Source: CAILUF01 sp964505265 (GTDB taxonomy: Bacteria; Pseudomonadota; Alphaproteobacteria; Rickettsiales; UBA1997). From it: a DNA stretch of 59,223 bases. This document shows positions 9,492-19,466 of the stretch, in pieces; positions within the stretch are counted from its first letter, which is position 1, and every line of letters starts with the position of its first letter. The DNA lies in NCBI GenBank assembly GCA_964505265.1, contig CAZDGN010000008.1, positions 1 through 59,223 of the forward strand, written 5' to 3'. The position numbers and the translations under genes are program-made. The notes beneath the pieces are model-generated. The model had not been told where the DNA came from. It ran no database searches and worked only from the letters and a program-made list of their open reading frames with translations.

Positions 9492-12400
9492 ATGACACTA
9501 GCAGGTACATCTTCTCACGGTTTATTAAGTATATCAAACAATAATGCAGTTGATCTACTGGATTTTAATGCAATAAAAATAACTATTGCCGATCCAGATA
9601 AGATTAGATCTTGGTCTTTTGGCGAAGTATCTAAGCCTGAAACAATTAACTATAGAACCTTCAAGCCAGAACGTGACGGTCTATTTTGTGCAAGAATTTT
9701 TGGTCCAATTAAGGATTATGAGTGTCTTTGTGGAAAATATAAGAGAATCAAATATAAAGGAATTGTTTGTGAAAAATGCGGTGTTGAAGTAACCTCGTCT
9801 AAAGTTCGTCGTGAAAGAATGGGTCATATTGAATTGGCAACTCCAATTGCACATATTTGGTTTTTAAAATCATTGCCATCGAGAATTAGTACCATTTTAG
9901 GGGCAACATTAAAATCGGTCGAAAAGGTAATTTATTTTGAATCATTTATTATTGTTGACAGCTTAATGACTCCACTTAAAGAAGGCGAAATTATCAGCGA
10001 AGATGAATATGAAAAACTTCAACAAGAACATGGCTATGGAAGCTTTGTTGCAGAAATGGGGGCTGAAGCTGTTCAAAAAGTTTTAAGAAAACTCGACCTT
10101 AAAAAAATTCAAATTGATTTGCGTGAAGAGCTACAAACAATTAGCTCAGAAATGAAAAAAGAAAAAACTATCAAAAGATTAAAGCTAGTTGAGCAATTTT
10201 TGGAATCAACCGATAACAAACCTGAATATATGATTATGCAGGTTTTACCAGTTATTCCACCAGATATTCGTCCTTTGGTAATGCTTGATGGTGGAAGATT
10301 TGCCACTTCGGACTTAAATGAATTATATCGTAGAGTTATCAACCGCAACAATCGTTTAAAAAGATTGTTAGAGCTTGGCGCACCCGACATCATTATTAAA
10401 AACGAAAAGAGAATGCTCCAAGAATCGGTTGATGCATTACTTGATAATGGTCGTTCTGGAGCTGTGGTTAAAAATTCAAATAAAAAACCGTTTAAATCCT
10501 TGAGCGATATGCTTAAAGGTAAGCAAGGTCGTTTCCGACAAAACCTACTTGGTAAAAGAGTAGATTATTCAGGAAGAAGTGTTATTGTTGTTGGTCCAGA
10601 ATTAAAGCTCCATCAATGTGGTCTTCCAAAGAAAATGGCGCTTGAACTGTTCAAGCCATTTATTTATGCTAAGCTGGAGTTATATGGAAAATCTCCTTCA
10701 ATTAAGGTCTCCAAGAAAATGGTTGAGTCTGAGCGTCCAGAGGTTTGGGATATTTTAGATGAGGTAATTAAAGAGCACCCAGTTTTATTAAACCGTGCAC
10801 CAACTCTTCACCGCTTAGGTATTCAGGCTTTTGAGCCAATTTTAACCGAAGGAAAGGCTATACAGTTGCACCCATTAGTTTGTTCGGCATTCAATGCTGA
10901 CTTTGACGGAGACCAAATGGCGGTGCATGTTCCTTTGTCAATTGAAGCTCAAGTCGAAGCTAGAGCATTGATGATGTCTACCAACAATATTTTAAGCCCT
11001 GCCAATGGTAAGCCAATTATTGTTCCATCACAAGATATTATTCTTGGACTCTATTACATCACTATGGAAGCTAAGGACTTCGCCAATTCTAAAGCCATTC
11101 CAATTGCTGATGAATATGAGCTTGAACATGCCTTAAATAGTTCTGTAATTAATATTCATGATAAGATTTTATATCGCTACACCATTCCAAATGCCGATGG
11201 CGAAAGAGAAAAAGTTCGTATCGAAACCACTGCTGGAAGAGTCACGCTTTACAATGCTCTTCCCAATGCTATGAAAGGAAATTTTTCGGTGGTAAATAAA
11301 GTTATGAATAAAAAAGCTGTCACAAACTTAATTGACACAGTATATCGTAATTGTGGACAAAAAGAAACAGTGATGTTTTGTGATAGAATTATGTCTTTGG
11401 GCTTTAAAAATGCCTGCAAAGCTGGAATATCAATTGGCAAGGACGATATGATTATTCCTAAAGATAAACAAAATTTTATTACCGAATCGCTTGATAAAGT
11501 TAAAAAACTTGAAAAGCAATATCGTGATGGTTTAATAACCCCGGGCGAGAGATACAACAAAGTCGTTGATGAATGGACTAGTTGCACAAGCAGAATATCA
11601 AAGGAGATGATGTTAAAAATTTCCGCTTTTGAACAACCTGTTAGTGCTAACTCAATATTTATGATGGCTGATTCTGGAGCTAGAGGTTCTGAAAACCAAA
11701 TTAAGCAGGTAGCTGGTATGAGGGGTTTGATGGCAAAGCCATCAGGTGAAATTATTGAAACTCCAATTACATCAAACTTTAAGGAAGGATTAAGTGTAAT
11801 GGAATATTTCATTTCCGCTCACGGTGCTAGAAAAGGTTTGGCTGATACCGCTCTTAAAACAGCAAACTCAGGATATTTAACTCGTCGTTTAGTTGATGTT
11901 TCCCAAGATTGTATTGTGGTTGAAGATGATTGCGGAACTCACGATGGTTTATTAATTGAGCCTGTAATTGATGATGGAAGAATTATTGTTTCTCTTGCCG
12001 AAAATTGCTTAGGTAGAGTTCCTCTTGAAGATGTAAAGAATTCATCTGGAAAAATAATTGTTAATGCTGGAGAAATGATTGATGAAACCATTGCCGATGA
12101 AATTGACAAGGCAGGTTTGAAATCATTAAGAGTTCGTTCAGTTTTAACTTGCGAAAGCAAAGAAGGTGTTTGTGTAAAATGCTATGGTCGTGATCTAGCT
12201 ACTGGAAATATTGTAAGCATTGGCGAAGCGGTTGGTGTTGTTGCTGCTCAATCAATCGGTGAACCGGGAACGCAGCTTACAATGAGAACTTTCCACATTG
12301 GTGGTGCTGCACAAAGGGGTGCTGAACAATCTTCGATTTCTGCTGTTGTTGATGGTAAGGTTAAATTTAATGAAAAATCTACCATTTTAAATCGTGAAGG

Positions 12401-13583
12401 AAAAATTATTGTTATCACCAGAAATTCAGAAATTACTTTAGTTGATAATGAAGGTAACGAATTACATCGATATAAATTACCTTATGGTGCGGTAATTACT
12501 CGCAAACATAATTCATCAATTAAAAAAGGCGAGCATATTGCCGAATGGGATCCTTATAACATTCCTGTTATTGCTGAGTGTGATGGAGTTATTAAATATA
12601 ATGATTTAGCCGAAAATGTTTCATTGCGTGAAAAAATTGAAGAATCAACTGGGGTGTCGACGAAAATTGTTATGGATTGGAAACAATATTCTAAACAAGA
12701 TTTAAAACCAAGATTATCTATTATGGTTGGTAGTGAGGCCCAAAAAGAATATTCAATGTCAATTGGAACAATTATCGGTTCTTCAAATGGTGAAGATGTT
12801 AAGGCGGGCGATGTTATTGCTCGTATTCCAAAAGAATCTTCTAAGACTCGCGATATTACTGGAGGTCTTCCAAGAGTTGCCGAGTTGTTTGAAGCTCGCA
12901 AGCCTAAGAATGCTGCGGTAATGAGCGAAGTCGATGGTAAAATTGAATTTGGTAAGGATTATAAAACTAAACGCAGAATTATCGTTCGTCCAGATGATGC
13001 CTCTAAAGAGCCAATCGAATATAGTATTTCGAAAATCAAACACTTATTTGTTGGCGAAGGTGATAGCGTTAAAAAAGGCGATGTTTTGGTTGATGGCAAT
13101 TTAGTTCCTCACGATATTCTTAAAATTCAAGGAATGCAAGCCTTCACTAATTATATGGTAAATGAAGTGCAAAAAGTTTATCGTATGCAAGGTGTAAAAA
13201 TCGACGATAAACATATCGAGGTTATCATTTCAATGATGTTAAAGCGTGTTGAGGTAACTAATTCTGGCGACACCACTTTACTTGCGGGTGAATATGTCGA
13301 TCGCGATGTATTTGAGGCGGTAAATAAAAAAATGATTGAAAGCAAATTAAAGCCGGCTGAGTGTTCTCCCGTATTACTTGGAATCACCAAAGCTTCATTG
13401 CAAACTAAATCATTTATTTCTGCAGCTTCGTTCCAAGAAACCACAAGAGTTTTAACTGAATCTGCGGTTCAGGGGCGAATTGATAATTTAAGAGGCTTAA
13501 AAGAAAATATTATTGTGGGTCGCTTAATTCCTGCTGGAACTGGTCTAGTTGCAAGTAAATATCGCAAACAGGCTCAAGAATAA
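9492..13583 (+). CDS. rpoC: DNA-directed RNA polymerase subunit beta'
   Basis: The 1363-residue catalytic subunit has the Mg-binding NADFDGDQMAVHVP motif (Asp 470, 472 and 474), the N-terminal zinc site CLCGKYKRIKYKGIVCEKCG, and the bridge-helix/trigger-loop region ending in SIGEPGTQLTMRTFHIGG. The second zinc cluster, CESKEGVCVKCYGRD, is also present. It begins about 58 bases after rpoB. A strong hairpin terminator follows, closing the cluster. Confidence 0.99.
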   Translation: MTLAGTSSHGLLSISNNNAVDLLDFNAIKITIADPDKIRSWSFGEVSKPETINYRTFKPERDGLFCARIFGPIKDYECLCGKYKRIKYKGIVCEKCGVEVTSSKVRRERMGHIELATPIAHIWFLKSLPSRISTILGATLKSVEKVIYFESFIIVDSLMTPLKEGEIISEDEYEKLQQEHGYGSFVAEMGAEAVQKVLRKLDLKKIQIDLREELQTISSEMKKEKTIKRLKLVEQFLESTDNKPEYMIMQVLPVIPPDIRPLVMLDGGRFATSDLNELYRRVINRNNRLKRLLELGAPDIIIKNEKRMLQESVDALLDNGRSGAVVKNSNKKPFKSLSDMLKGKQGRFRQNLLGKRVDYSGRSVIVVGPELKLHQCGLPKKMALELFKPFIYAKLELYGKSPSIKVSKKMVESERPEVWDILDEVIKEHPVLLNRAPTLHRLGIQAFEPILTEGKAIQLHPLVCSAFNADFDGDQMAVHVPLSIEAQVEARALMMSTNNILSPANGKPIIVPSQDIILGLYYITMEAKDFANSKAIPIADEYELEHALNSSVINIHDKILYRYTIPNADGEREKVRIETTAGRVTLYNALPNAMKGNFSVVNKVMNKKAVTNLIDTVYRNCGQKETVMFCDRIMSLGFKNACKAGISIGKDDMIIPKDKQNFITESLDKVKKLEKQYRDGLITPGERYNKVVDEWTSCTSRISKEMMLKISAFEQPVSANSIFMMADSGARGSENQIKQVAGMRGLMAKPSGEIIETPITSNFKEGLSVMEYFISAHGARKGLADTALKTANSGYLTRRLVDVSQDCIVVEDDCGTHDGLLIEPVIDDGRIIVSLAENCLGRVPLEDVKNSSGKIIVNAGEMIDETIADEIDKAGLKSLRVRSVLTCESKEGVCVKCYGRDLATGNIVSIGEAVGVVAAQSIGEPGTQLTMRTFHIGGAAQRGAEQSSISAVVDGKVKFNEKSTILNREGKIIVITRNSEITLVDNEGNELHRYKLPYGAVITRKHNSSIKKGEHIAEWDPYNIPVIAECDGVIKYNDLAENVSLREKIEESTGVSTKIVMDWKQYSKQDLKPRLSIMVGSEAQKEYSMSIGTIIGSSNGEDVKAGDVIARIPKESSKTRDITGGLPRVAELFEARKPKNAAVMSEVDGKIEFGKDYKTKRRIIVRPDDASKEPIEYSISKIKHLFVGEGDSVKKGDVLVDGNLVPHDILKIQGMQAFTNYMVNEVQKVYRMQGVKIDDKHIEVIISMMLKRVEVTNSGDTTLLAGEYVDRDVFEAVNKKMIESKLKPAECSPVLLGITKASLQTKSFISAASFQETTRVLTESAVQGRIDNLRGLKENIIVGRLIPAGTGLVASKYRKQAQE

Positions 13584-13593
13584 ATATTATCTT

Positions 13594-13633
13594 TATATCC
13601 CCTTGGTTAGGTCTGGGGGGATATAACTTTTTT
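13594..13633 (+). terminator. Rho-independent terminator after rpoC
   Basis: TATATCCCC (13594-13602) pairs with GGGGATATA (13617-13625) around a 14-base loop, followed closely by six T (13628-13633). It is placed 10 bases after the rpoC stop and should end the rplK-rpoC transcript. Confidence 0.85.
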
Positions 13634-13717
13634 AAAAAAACCTAAACTAAAATCAGCAAAACTGCAAATATTTTTTTAAAGTAATTTAGGTTATTTTAAA
13701 ATTTTTTTTATATTTAA

Positions 13718-14221
13718 TCATCGCCCAATAGTTTTTGTATCATCAATCCTTCTAATGCTATCAACTTTAACCCCATATGTTTCATGTCCCTCAGGAATTG
13801 TTGCTAACTTTTTAATTAAAGATTTCTCTATTTCACTTACAATTTTTATTCTTTCTGGTTTTTCGCACTTATAATATTCATTTAAAAATCTAATTAAATT
13901 CTTATTTGCAATCTCTCCATTTTTATCTGTTATTTCTTTGGAATTTTCTAATTCTGATTTAAGTTTTTTTCTATCTTTCGCAAGTAATTCTTGGGTTTCT
14001 GGAGTCAAATCTTCAAGGATAAATTTTTTAAAATCAATATCGGGATATTCTTTATTTAATCTATCGAATATGTTGGTTTTTTTATTTTCTTTTAATAAAA
14101 TATTAATTAGAGTCTCGCTTAATAATGTCTCCGGATTACGATTGGGGTGACCAGTTCGAGTGATTCCACCACCGCGTTCTCCGATTTTATTGGCCGCTTC
14201 AATAACTGATTGTATTGTCAT
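13718..14221 (-). CDS. Hypothetical protein, charged and helical
   Basis: A 167-residue protein that I do not recognise. It starts MTIQSVIEAANKIGERGGG, then has a Gly/Asn-rich patch (TRTGHPNRNPETLLSE), and the rest is strongly charged and predicted helical by eye (KDRKKLKSELENSKEI). There is no signal peptide, membrane segment or cysteine cluster. It is a lone gene facing rpoC, with its own AT-rich upstream region shared with the divergent selO. Base composition matches the neighbours. A real gene seems likely from its length and clean start; the function is unknown. Confidence 0.6.
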   Translation of the reverse strand: MTIQSVIEAANKIGERGGGITRTGHPNRNPETLLSETLINILLKENKKTNIFDRLNKEYPDIDFKKFILEDLTPETQELLAKDRKKLKSELENSKEITDKNGEIANKNLIRFLNEYYKCEKPERIKIVSEIEKSLIKKLATIPEGHETYGVKVDSIRRIDDTKTIGR

Positions 14222-14302
14222 AATATAAATGTTTAATTTGAAAAATATATAACTAAAATATCTAAAATTGAATAAAGTAAAGATATTAACTTTTAATATA
14301 AA

Positions 14303-15745
14303 ATGAATTTTTTACAAAATAATTTCTATCAAAATTTTTCACTAGAATTTTTTCAAATAATTAATCCTCAATTATTTTCTAGAGTCAAGTTGGTGCACTA
14401 TAACCAAAATTTAGTCAAAGAAAATGAATTTAATTTTGGAAAATTATCGAAATTACAAATTCAAGAAATTTTTTCTGGGCAAAAAATACTTTCCACTTCA
14501 ACCCCAATTGCCCTTGCTTATGCGGGTCATCAATTTGGTAATTTTGTTCCATCATTAGGCGATGGTAGGGCAATTTTGCTTGGCGAAATTATTGGTAAAA
14601 ATTCTGAATTGTTTGATATTGGGCTCAAAGGTAGTGGGCGCACTAAATTTTCAAGGGCAGGCGATGGGTTAATGACTTTAGAGGCAGGAATTCGTGAATT
14701 AATCATCGGCGAAGCTTTGCATTATTTGCAAATTCCGTCTTCTAGAATTCTTTCATTATTAATTACCGATGAAAAAGTGTATCGGCAAGAGGTCAATATT
14801 GGTGCAGTTATAGCCCGTATTATGAAGAGCCATATTCGCGTTGGAACTTTTGAATATTTTGCATATAAAGGCAATAAAGAAGCCATTTCCAAGCTTTGTA
14901 AATATATAATTAATCGACATTTTTTGTCAGAAAATTCGGCAACAAAATCAGTGGCCGATTTATTTCAAAATATTGTTGACTCTCAAGCGATTTTAATTGC
15001 TAAATTACAATCTGTGGGCTTTATTCATGGGGTGATGAATACAGATAATATGGCGATATGCGGGCAGGTTTTGGATTTTGGACCATGCGCTTTTTTGGAT
15101 GAATATAATTCAAAAAAAGTTTTTAGCTTCATTGATAAAACATGTCGTTATTGCTTTGAAAATCAGCCGAAAATTGCTAAATGGAATTTGTGGATTTTAG
15201 CGAATTGCTTGAGTTTAGTTTATGAAAATTCCAATCAATTATTGCAAATTCTTGATAATTTTGATGAAAAATATCAGCAAAATTATTTACAAATTATGGC
15301 AAAAAAATTTGGACTTAATAAAATTTCGCAAGATTTAATTGAGAATTTTTTACAAATTTTGCAAAAGGAAAAGCTCGATTATCACCAAAGCTTTTTTCAA
15401 TTAAGCGATGATTTACTTCGTCAAAAACCAAATTTATCGCCAAGCGAAAATTATCAAATTTGGTTTGCAAAATGGCAAGATTTTTTACATCAAGAAAATG
15501 GCGAATTAAATCCTAATATTTTGGCAAAAATCACGAAAAATATGCAAGGAAATAATCCTTATTTTATTGCTAGAAATCATATAGTAAAAGAGGTAATTGA
15601 TGCTGGAAATAATTTAGATTTTAAGCCGTTAAAAGATTTGTTATCCGCCTTAAAAAATCCCTATAAAATCGATGAAAAATATCATAAATATCATCTGCCT
15701 CCAACTAATAATCAAAAGGTGTTTCACACTTTTTGTGGCACTTAA
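14303..15745 (+). CDS. selO: Protein adenylyltransferase SelO (YdiU family)
   Basis: SelO is a pseudokinase-fold enzyme that transfers AMP from ATP to Ser/Thr/Tyr of target proteins and is linked to the redox stress response. The 480 residues match the family length. Visible blocks: AYAGHQFGNFVPSLGDGRA, then GLKGSGRTKFSRAGDGLMT, VYRQEVNIGAVIARIMKSH, and the nucleotide/metal site HGVMNTDNMAICG followed by LDFGPCAFLD. The protein ends HTFCGT, so the C-terminal Cys that many bacterial members have in place of selenocysteine is present. It is a single gene, divergent from the hypothetical gene at 13718. Confidence 0.95.
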   Translation: MNFLQNNFYQNFSLEFFQIINPQLFSRVKLVHYNQNLVKENEFNFGKLSKLQIQEIFSGQKILSTSTPIALAYAGHQFGNFVPSLGDGRAILLGEIIGKNSELFDIGLKGSGRTKFSRAGDGLMTLEAGIRELIIGEALHYLQIPSSRILSLLITDEKVYRQEVNIGAVIARIMKSHIRVGTFEYFAYKGNKEAISKLCKYIINRHFLSENSATKSVADLFQNIVDSQAILIAKLQSVGFIHGVMNTDNMAICGQVLDFGPCAFLDEYNSKKVFSFIDKTCRYCFENQPKIAKWNLWILANCLSLVYENSNQLLQILDNFDEKYQQNYLQIMAKKFGLNKISQDLIENFLQILQKEKLDYHQSFFQLSDDLLRQKPNLSPSENYQIWFAKWQDFLHQENGELNPNILAKITKNMQGNNPYFIARNHIVKEVIDAGNNLDFKPLKDLLSALKNPYKIDEKYHKYHLPPTNNQKVFHTFCGT

Positions 15746-15790
15746 AAATTACCTTGAATTAGTTATTTAAATTAAAATTGTTTAGACCCT

Positions 15791-16186
15791 TTAAAAAAGA
15801 TTATTTTCAATCGATTTAGCAAAAAATGAACTTCTGGTTTCATTGCGATTGAGCAAAAATTTATCCAATTTTCTAAGTAATTTTTCATCAATTGTAATAT
15901 TAATTCTTGTCGCTTTGGTTCTGATTTTAACTGAAATCACCAAAAAGATTTTAGCTTTTTTATATTTCTTTTTGATCTCATCGAGAGTTTTTGCCTTCGG
16001 TAAATTTTCGCCATCTTTTAATATGCCGTCAACATGGAATTGCAAGGCTTCATGCGCCATTTCTTCGGCTTCTTCTAAATTTTTTCCAACACTTACACAA
16101 CCCATAAAATCCGGAAAAAATACGCCAAATTCTTTGGCATTTTCTTTTTCAACTACCGCGATGTATTTTTTTATATTTTTACTCAT
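15791..16186 (-). CDS. hicB: HicB-type antitoxin
   Basis: The 131-residue antitoxin neutralises HicA and autoregulates the pair. Its N-terminal partial RNase H-like fold reads YIAVVEKENAKEFGVFFPDF, then GCVSVGKNLEEAEEMAHEAL (about residues 8-50). The C-terminus (RINITIDEKLLRKLDKFL) is a ribbon-helix-helix type DNA-binding domain. It overlaps the end of hicA by 8 bases, so the two are translated together. The order hicA then hicB is the usual one. Confidence 0.92.
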   Translation of the reverse strand: MSKNIKKYIAVVEKENAKEFGVFFPDFMGCVSVGKNLEEAEEMAHEALQFHVDGILKDGENLPKAKTLDEIKKKYKKAKIFLVISVKIRTKATRINITIDEKLLRKLDKFLLNRNETRSSFFAKSIENNLF

Positions 16187-16391
16187 TTTTAATTTTAATT
16201 TTTGCTTGTTTTAAAACACTCTTTAAAGTGCCAATCGGCAAATTTTTTGGATGAGGTAAAGTCACCCTGCCTTTAATTTCGTGGTGCTTAAACTGATAAT
16301 GCGAACCTTTAACTGCAACCACTTTCCAACCGTGAAAATTTAACAACTTCATTAGCTCTTTTGAGCTTTGAAGTTTTTTTAAATTAGTCAT
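16179..16391 (-). CDS. hicA: HicA-type mRNA interferase toxin
   Basis: HicA is a small double-stranded-RNA-binding-fold toxin that cleaves mRNA. The 70-residue protein has the family core: KELMKLLNFHGWKVVAVKGSH with the catalytic His31 in GSHYQF, followed by HEIKGRVTLPHPKNLPIGTL. The length is typical. It is the first gene of the hicAB unit and overlaps hicB by 8 bases. Both genes look intact, so the module is probably functional. Confidence 0.93.
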   Translation of the reverse strand: MTNLKKLQSSKELMKLLNFHGWKVVAVKGSHYQFKHHEIKGRVTLPHPKNLPIGTLKSVLKQAKIKIKNE

Positions 16392-16416
16392 GTTATTTAA
16401 ATATTTTTAATTACGG

Positions 16417-16629
16417 TTGCTTTATACACATCATACACACTATTTTTTAATTGCAAATATTTTTTTTCAAAAATCTATTAGCGAATTCTATTTAGAAATA
16501 CTTGGTTTAAATCCAGTTCTTAAAAGAAATAATGTCTTTATTTCCAAATCGAGAATTTACCAATTAATCAGGGAGGGTAAGATAAAAAAACCTGAAATTC
16601 TAGTGCAAGAACTTGCAAATCAGATTTGA
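16417..16629 (+). CDS. Possible small ORF or gene remnant, unidentified
   Basis: A 70-codon open frame ending SRIYQLIREGKIKKPEILVQ. The first 20 or so residues are of low quality and the apparent start is weak. The C-terminal half has a plausible protein-like composition and could be a fragment of a larger degraded gene. There is no Shine-Dalgarno site. It lies between hicA (divergent) and katG. Treat it as doubtful. Confidence 0.25.
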   Translation: MLYTHHTHYFLIANIFFQKSISEFYLEILGLNPVLKRNNVFISKSRIYQLIREGKIKKPEILVQELANQI

Positions 16630-16756
16630 AAATTTCTAAAAATTCTCAAATTTTACATATAAGCAAAACTTATTAATCATATAAGATTTTTATATTTTTA
16701 TTTATAACGATTCAGATTAAATTAATCGCAACAAATTTAACTCAAATATAAAAAAT

Positions 16757-18976
16757 ATGAAATTATCTCAATTTATTATTGTCTCGTCTTTGGTGCTGGC
16801 TAGTTGCTCCAAAGGGCATCATCATCACCATAAAATGTCAGTAAATAATCCAACTACCAATGAATTTTGGTGGCCAAATAAAGTTGATTTATCATCGCTT
16901 CGAACCAATGCCAAGGCTTCAAGCCCTTATGATAAAAATTTTAATTATGCCAAAGAATTTGCAAAATTAAATTTAGATGAAGTTAAAAAAGACATCGCCA
17001 AATTACTTACCACTTCGCAAGATTGGTGGCCTGCGGATTATGGCAATTATGGTCCATTTTTTATTCGTATGGCTTGGCATAGCGCTGGCACTTATCGCAC
17101 CTTTGATGGCAGAGGCGGTGGCGATGGTGCGCAAATGCGCTTTGAGCCTTTAAATAGCTGGCCAGATAATGCTAACTTGGATAAGGCTCGCAGATTATTA
17201 TGGCCAATCAAAAAGAAATATGGCAATAAAATTTCTTGGTCAGATTTAATTATTTTAACTGGCAATGTTTCATTGGAGCAGATGGGCTTTAAAACCGCTG
17301 GTTTTGCTGGGGGCAGGGTTGATGATTGGGAGCCAGAAAATGTCAATTGGGGAGCGGAAAAAAAATTCTTAGCTAGCAAAAGACATGATAAAAAGGGTGA
17401 TTTAAAAAAACCATTTGGTGCAACGCAAATGGGATTAATTTATGTAAATCCTGAAGGACCAAATGGCAATCCAGATCCGCTTTTGGCAGCAAAAGATATT
17501 CGTGAAACTTTTGGCAGAATGGCGATGAATGATGAAGAGACGGTAGCCTTGATTGCTGGTGGTCACACTTTTGGCAAAGTGCATGGCGCTCACAAAGCAG
17601 AAAAATGTTTAGATAAAGAGCCTGCTGGTGCTGGTCTTGAAGAGCAGGGTTTAGGTTGGAAAAATAAATGTGGAAAAGGTAATGGCATCGACACAGTAAC
17701 TTCTGGCTTAGAAGGAGCTTGGACCGCAAGTCCAACTGAATTTACGACTCAATATTTGGATAATCTCTTTGCCTTTGAGTGGAAAAAAACCAAAAGCAAA
17801 GGTGGAGCTATTCAGTGGATTCCAACTGATGAATCGTCTAAAAATCTAGTTCCAGACGCCCATGACCCAAATTTAAGACATGCACCAATTATGTTAACGA
17901 CAGACTTATCGCTTCGATTTGACCCAGAATATAGCAAAATTGCTAAACGCTTTCAAGAAAATCCAAAAGAATTTGAGAAAGCCTTTGCCAATGCTTGGTT
18001 CAAGCTTACGCACCGCGATATGGGTCCAGCTTCATCTTATATTGGCAAAGACGCTCCGAAACAACGATTTATTTGGCAAGATCCGCTTCCAAAAGCTAAT
18101 TATAAAATGATTGATGCCAAAGAGGTCGAGGATTTAAAAGCTTTAATTTTGCGCACCAAAATTGCGCCAGCGGAGTTAATTAAAACCGCTTGGGCATCTG
18201 CCAGTTCTTATCGCAACACCGATAAAAGAGGTGGCGCAAATGGTGCAAGAATAAATCTTGAACCTCAAAAAAATTGGGAAGTAAATAATCCAAAAGAGCT
18301 TCAGCAAACCTTGATAAAATTGCAAGAGATTCAAAATTCTTTCAATAAAAAACTTGCGGATAATAAAAAAGTTTCATTGGCTGATGTCATTGTTATTGCT
18401 GGTTCAAGTGCAATTGAAAAATCGGCAAGACTGGCTGGATATAATGTTAAAGTTCCAGTAAAAATTGGTCGAGTTGATGCACTTCAAGAGCAAACCGATG
18501 TTAAATCCTTTGCTTTGCTTGAGCCAAAAGCTGATGGCTTTAGAAATTATTTTGCCAAGGATAATCAAACCAAGCCAATTAATGCTTTAATTGAAAAAGC
18601 CAAAATCTTAGATTTATCGGTTCCAGAAATGACGGTTTTGGTTGGCGGTTTAAGAGCAATTGGTGTAAATGCTGATAATTCAAATATTGGAGTCTTTACC
18701 AAAAATCGTGGCAAATTAACAAATGAATTTTTTGTGAATTTACTTGATAACAACATTAAGTGGCAAAAAGCCAAAGAAGAAGGCTTTTATGAAGGCTTTG
18801 ATTTTAAAACCAAAGAGTTAAAATGGCGTGGATCACCTGTTGATTTGGTTTTTGGCTCAAGCTCTGAACTAAGAGCGGTTAGCGAATATTATGCTTTAGA
18901 CGGCAATGAAGAAATTTTTGTTAAAGATTTTATCAAAGCTTGGACTAAAGTTATGGAGCTAGATTTTAAAAATTAA
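16757..18976 (+). CDS. katG: Catalase-peroxidase KatG with lipoprotein signal peptide
   Basis: KatG is a bifunctional haem enzyme that dismutates hydrogen peroxide and has broad peroxidase activity. The 739 residues cover both halves of the duplicated family. The distal haem pocket RMAWHSAGTYR holds Arg104, Trp107 and His108; LIYVNPEGPNGNPDP supplies the adduct Tyr; MAMNDEETVALIAGGHTFG supplies the adduct Met and proximal His. Unusually, the N-terminus is a lipoprotein signal, MKLSQFIIVSSLVLASC, with lipobox LASC (Cys17), followed by five histidines (21-25). Most KatG are cytoplasmic, so this copy is probably exported and anchored to a membrane facing the periplasm. A cupredoxin gene follows after 46 bases. 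Confidence 0.96.
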   Translation: MKLSQFIIVSSLVLASCSKGHHHHHKMSVNNPTTNEFWWPNKVDLSSLRTNAKASSPYDKNFNYAKEFAKLNLDEVKKDIAKLLTTSQDWWPADYGNYGPFFIRMAWHSAGTYRTFDGRGGGDGAQMRFEPLNSWPDNANLDKARRLLWPIKKKYGNKISWSDLIILTGNVSLEQMGFKTAGFAGGRVDDWEPENVNWGAEKKFLASKRHDKKGDLKKPFGATQMGLIYVNPEGPNGNPDPLLAAKDIRETFGRMAMNDEETVALIAGGHTFGKVHGAHKAEKCLDKEPAGAGLEEQGLGWKNKCGKGNGIDTVTSGLEGAWTASPTEFTTQYLDNLFAFEWKKTKSKGGAIQWIPTDESSKNLVPDAHDPNLRHAPIMLTTDLSLRFDPEYSKIAKRFQENPKEFEKAFANAWFKLTHRDMGPASSYIGKDAPKQRFIWQDPLPKANYKMIDAKEVEDLKALILRTKIAPAELIKTAWASASSYRNTDKRGGANGARINLEPQKNWEVNNPKELQQTLIKLQEIQNSFNKKLADNKKVSLADVIVIAGSSAIEKSARLAGYNVKVPVKIGRVDALQEQTDVKSFALLEPKADGFRNYFAKDNQTKPINALIEKAKILDLSVPEMTVLVGGLRAIGVNADNSNIGVFTKNRGKLTNEFFVNLLDNNIKWQKAKEEGFYEGFDFKTKELKWRGSPVDLVFGSSSELRAVSEYYALDGNEEIFVKDFIKAWTKVMELDFKN

Positions 18977-18977
18977 G

Positions 18978-19006
18978 TTAAACCTCGCTTAAATAGTGGG
19001 GTTTAA
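18978..19006 (+). terminator. Weak hairpin after katG
   Basis: TTAAACC (18978-18984) pairs with GGTTTAA (19000-19006), followed only by a short mixed AT tract with no T-run. It could be a weak terminator or a stabilising 3' hairpin between katG and the cupredoxin gene. Confidence 0.35.
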
Positions 19007-19022
19007 TCATTAAATTATATTT

Positions 19023-19466
19023 ATGAAATTATTATTCACCTTCATCACCATTTTCTTACTAAATATAGATTTGGTTAATGCCAAAACTTTTTCGGTGCAA
19101 ATTTTAAACAAAAAGAAATATGAAAATATGCTTTTTGACCCGAATTTTCTTAAAATAGAATTGGGTGATGAGGTTGAATTTATCCCTACTGATAAAGGGC
19201 ATAATTCGCAAGCGCTTTTAGTGCCAAAAGGTGCAGAAAAATGGCAAGGCAAGGTTGATGAAAAATTTACCGTTAAATTTACCAAAAAAGGATTATATTT
19301 TTATGAGTGCAAATATCATGGGGTTATGGGAATGTTTGGTTTAATTCAGGTTGGTAATGATGCTAGTAATTTTAAAGATTTAACTAAATTTATCGAAAAT
19401 TATCGTAAAAAATTGATTATGAATAAAAACCGACTCGACGGAGTTTTGGTGAATTTAGCAAATTAA
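19023..19466 (+). CDS. Exported pseudoazurin-like cupredoxin
   Basis: A small blue copper protein that should carry electrons in the periplasm. An N-terminal signal peptide (MKLLFTFITIFLLNIDLVNA) probably ends after Ala20. The type 1 copper ligands are visible: His60 in DKGHNSQA, then Cys96, His99 and Met104 in YECKYHGVMGMFG. The spacing Cys-3-His-5-Met is that of pseudoazurin. A charged tail of about 35 residues follows the domain. The position after katG suggests a joint periplasmic redox role, perhaps as electron donor. That link is inferred from position only. Confidence 0.88.
   Translation: MKLLFTFITIFLLNIDLVNAKTFSVQILNKKKYENMLFDPNFLKIELGDEVEFIPTDKGHNSQALLVPKGAEKWQGKVDEKFTVKFTKKGLYFYECKYHGVMGMFGLIQVGNDASNFKDLTKFIENYRKKLIMNKNRLDGVLVNLAN

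Noticed and set aside
17373..17735. A 120-codon minus-strand frame inside katG, along with other antisense frames in katG, rpoB and rpoC.
   Set aside because: Each lies within a well-supported gene and has no recognisable protein features.
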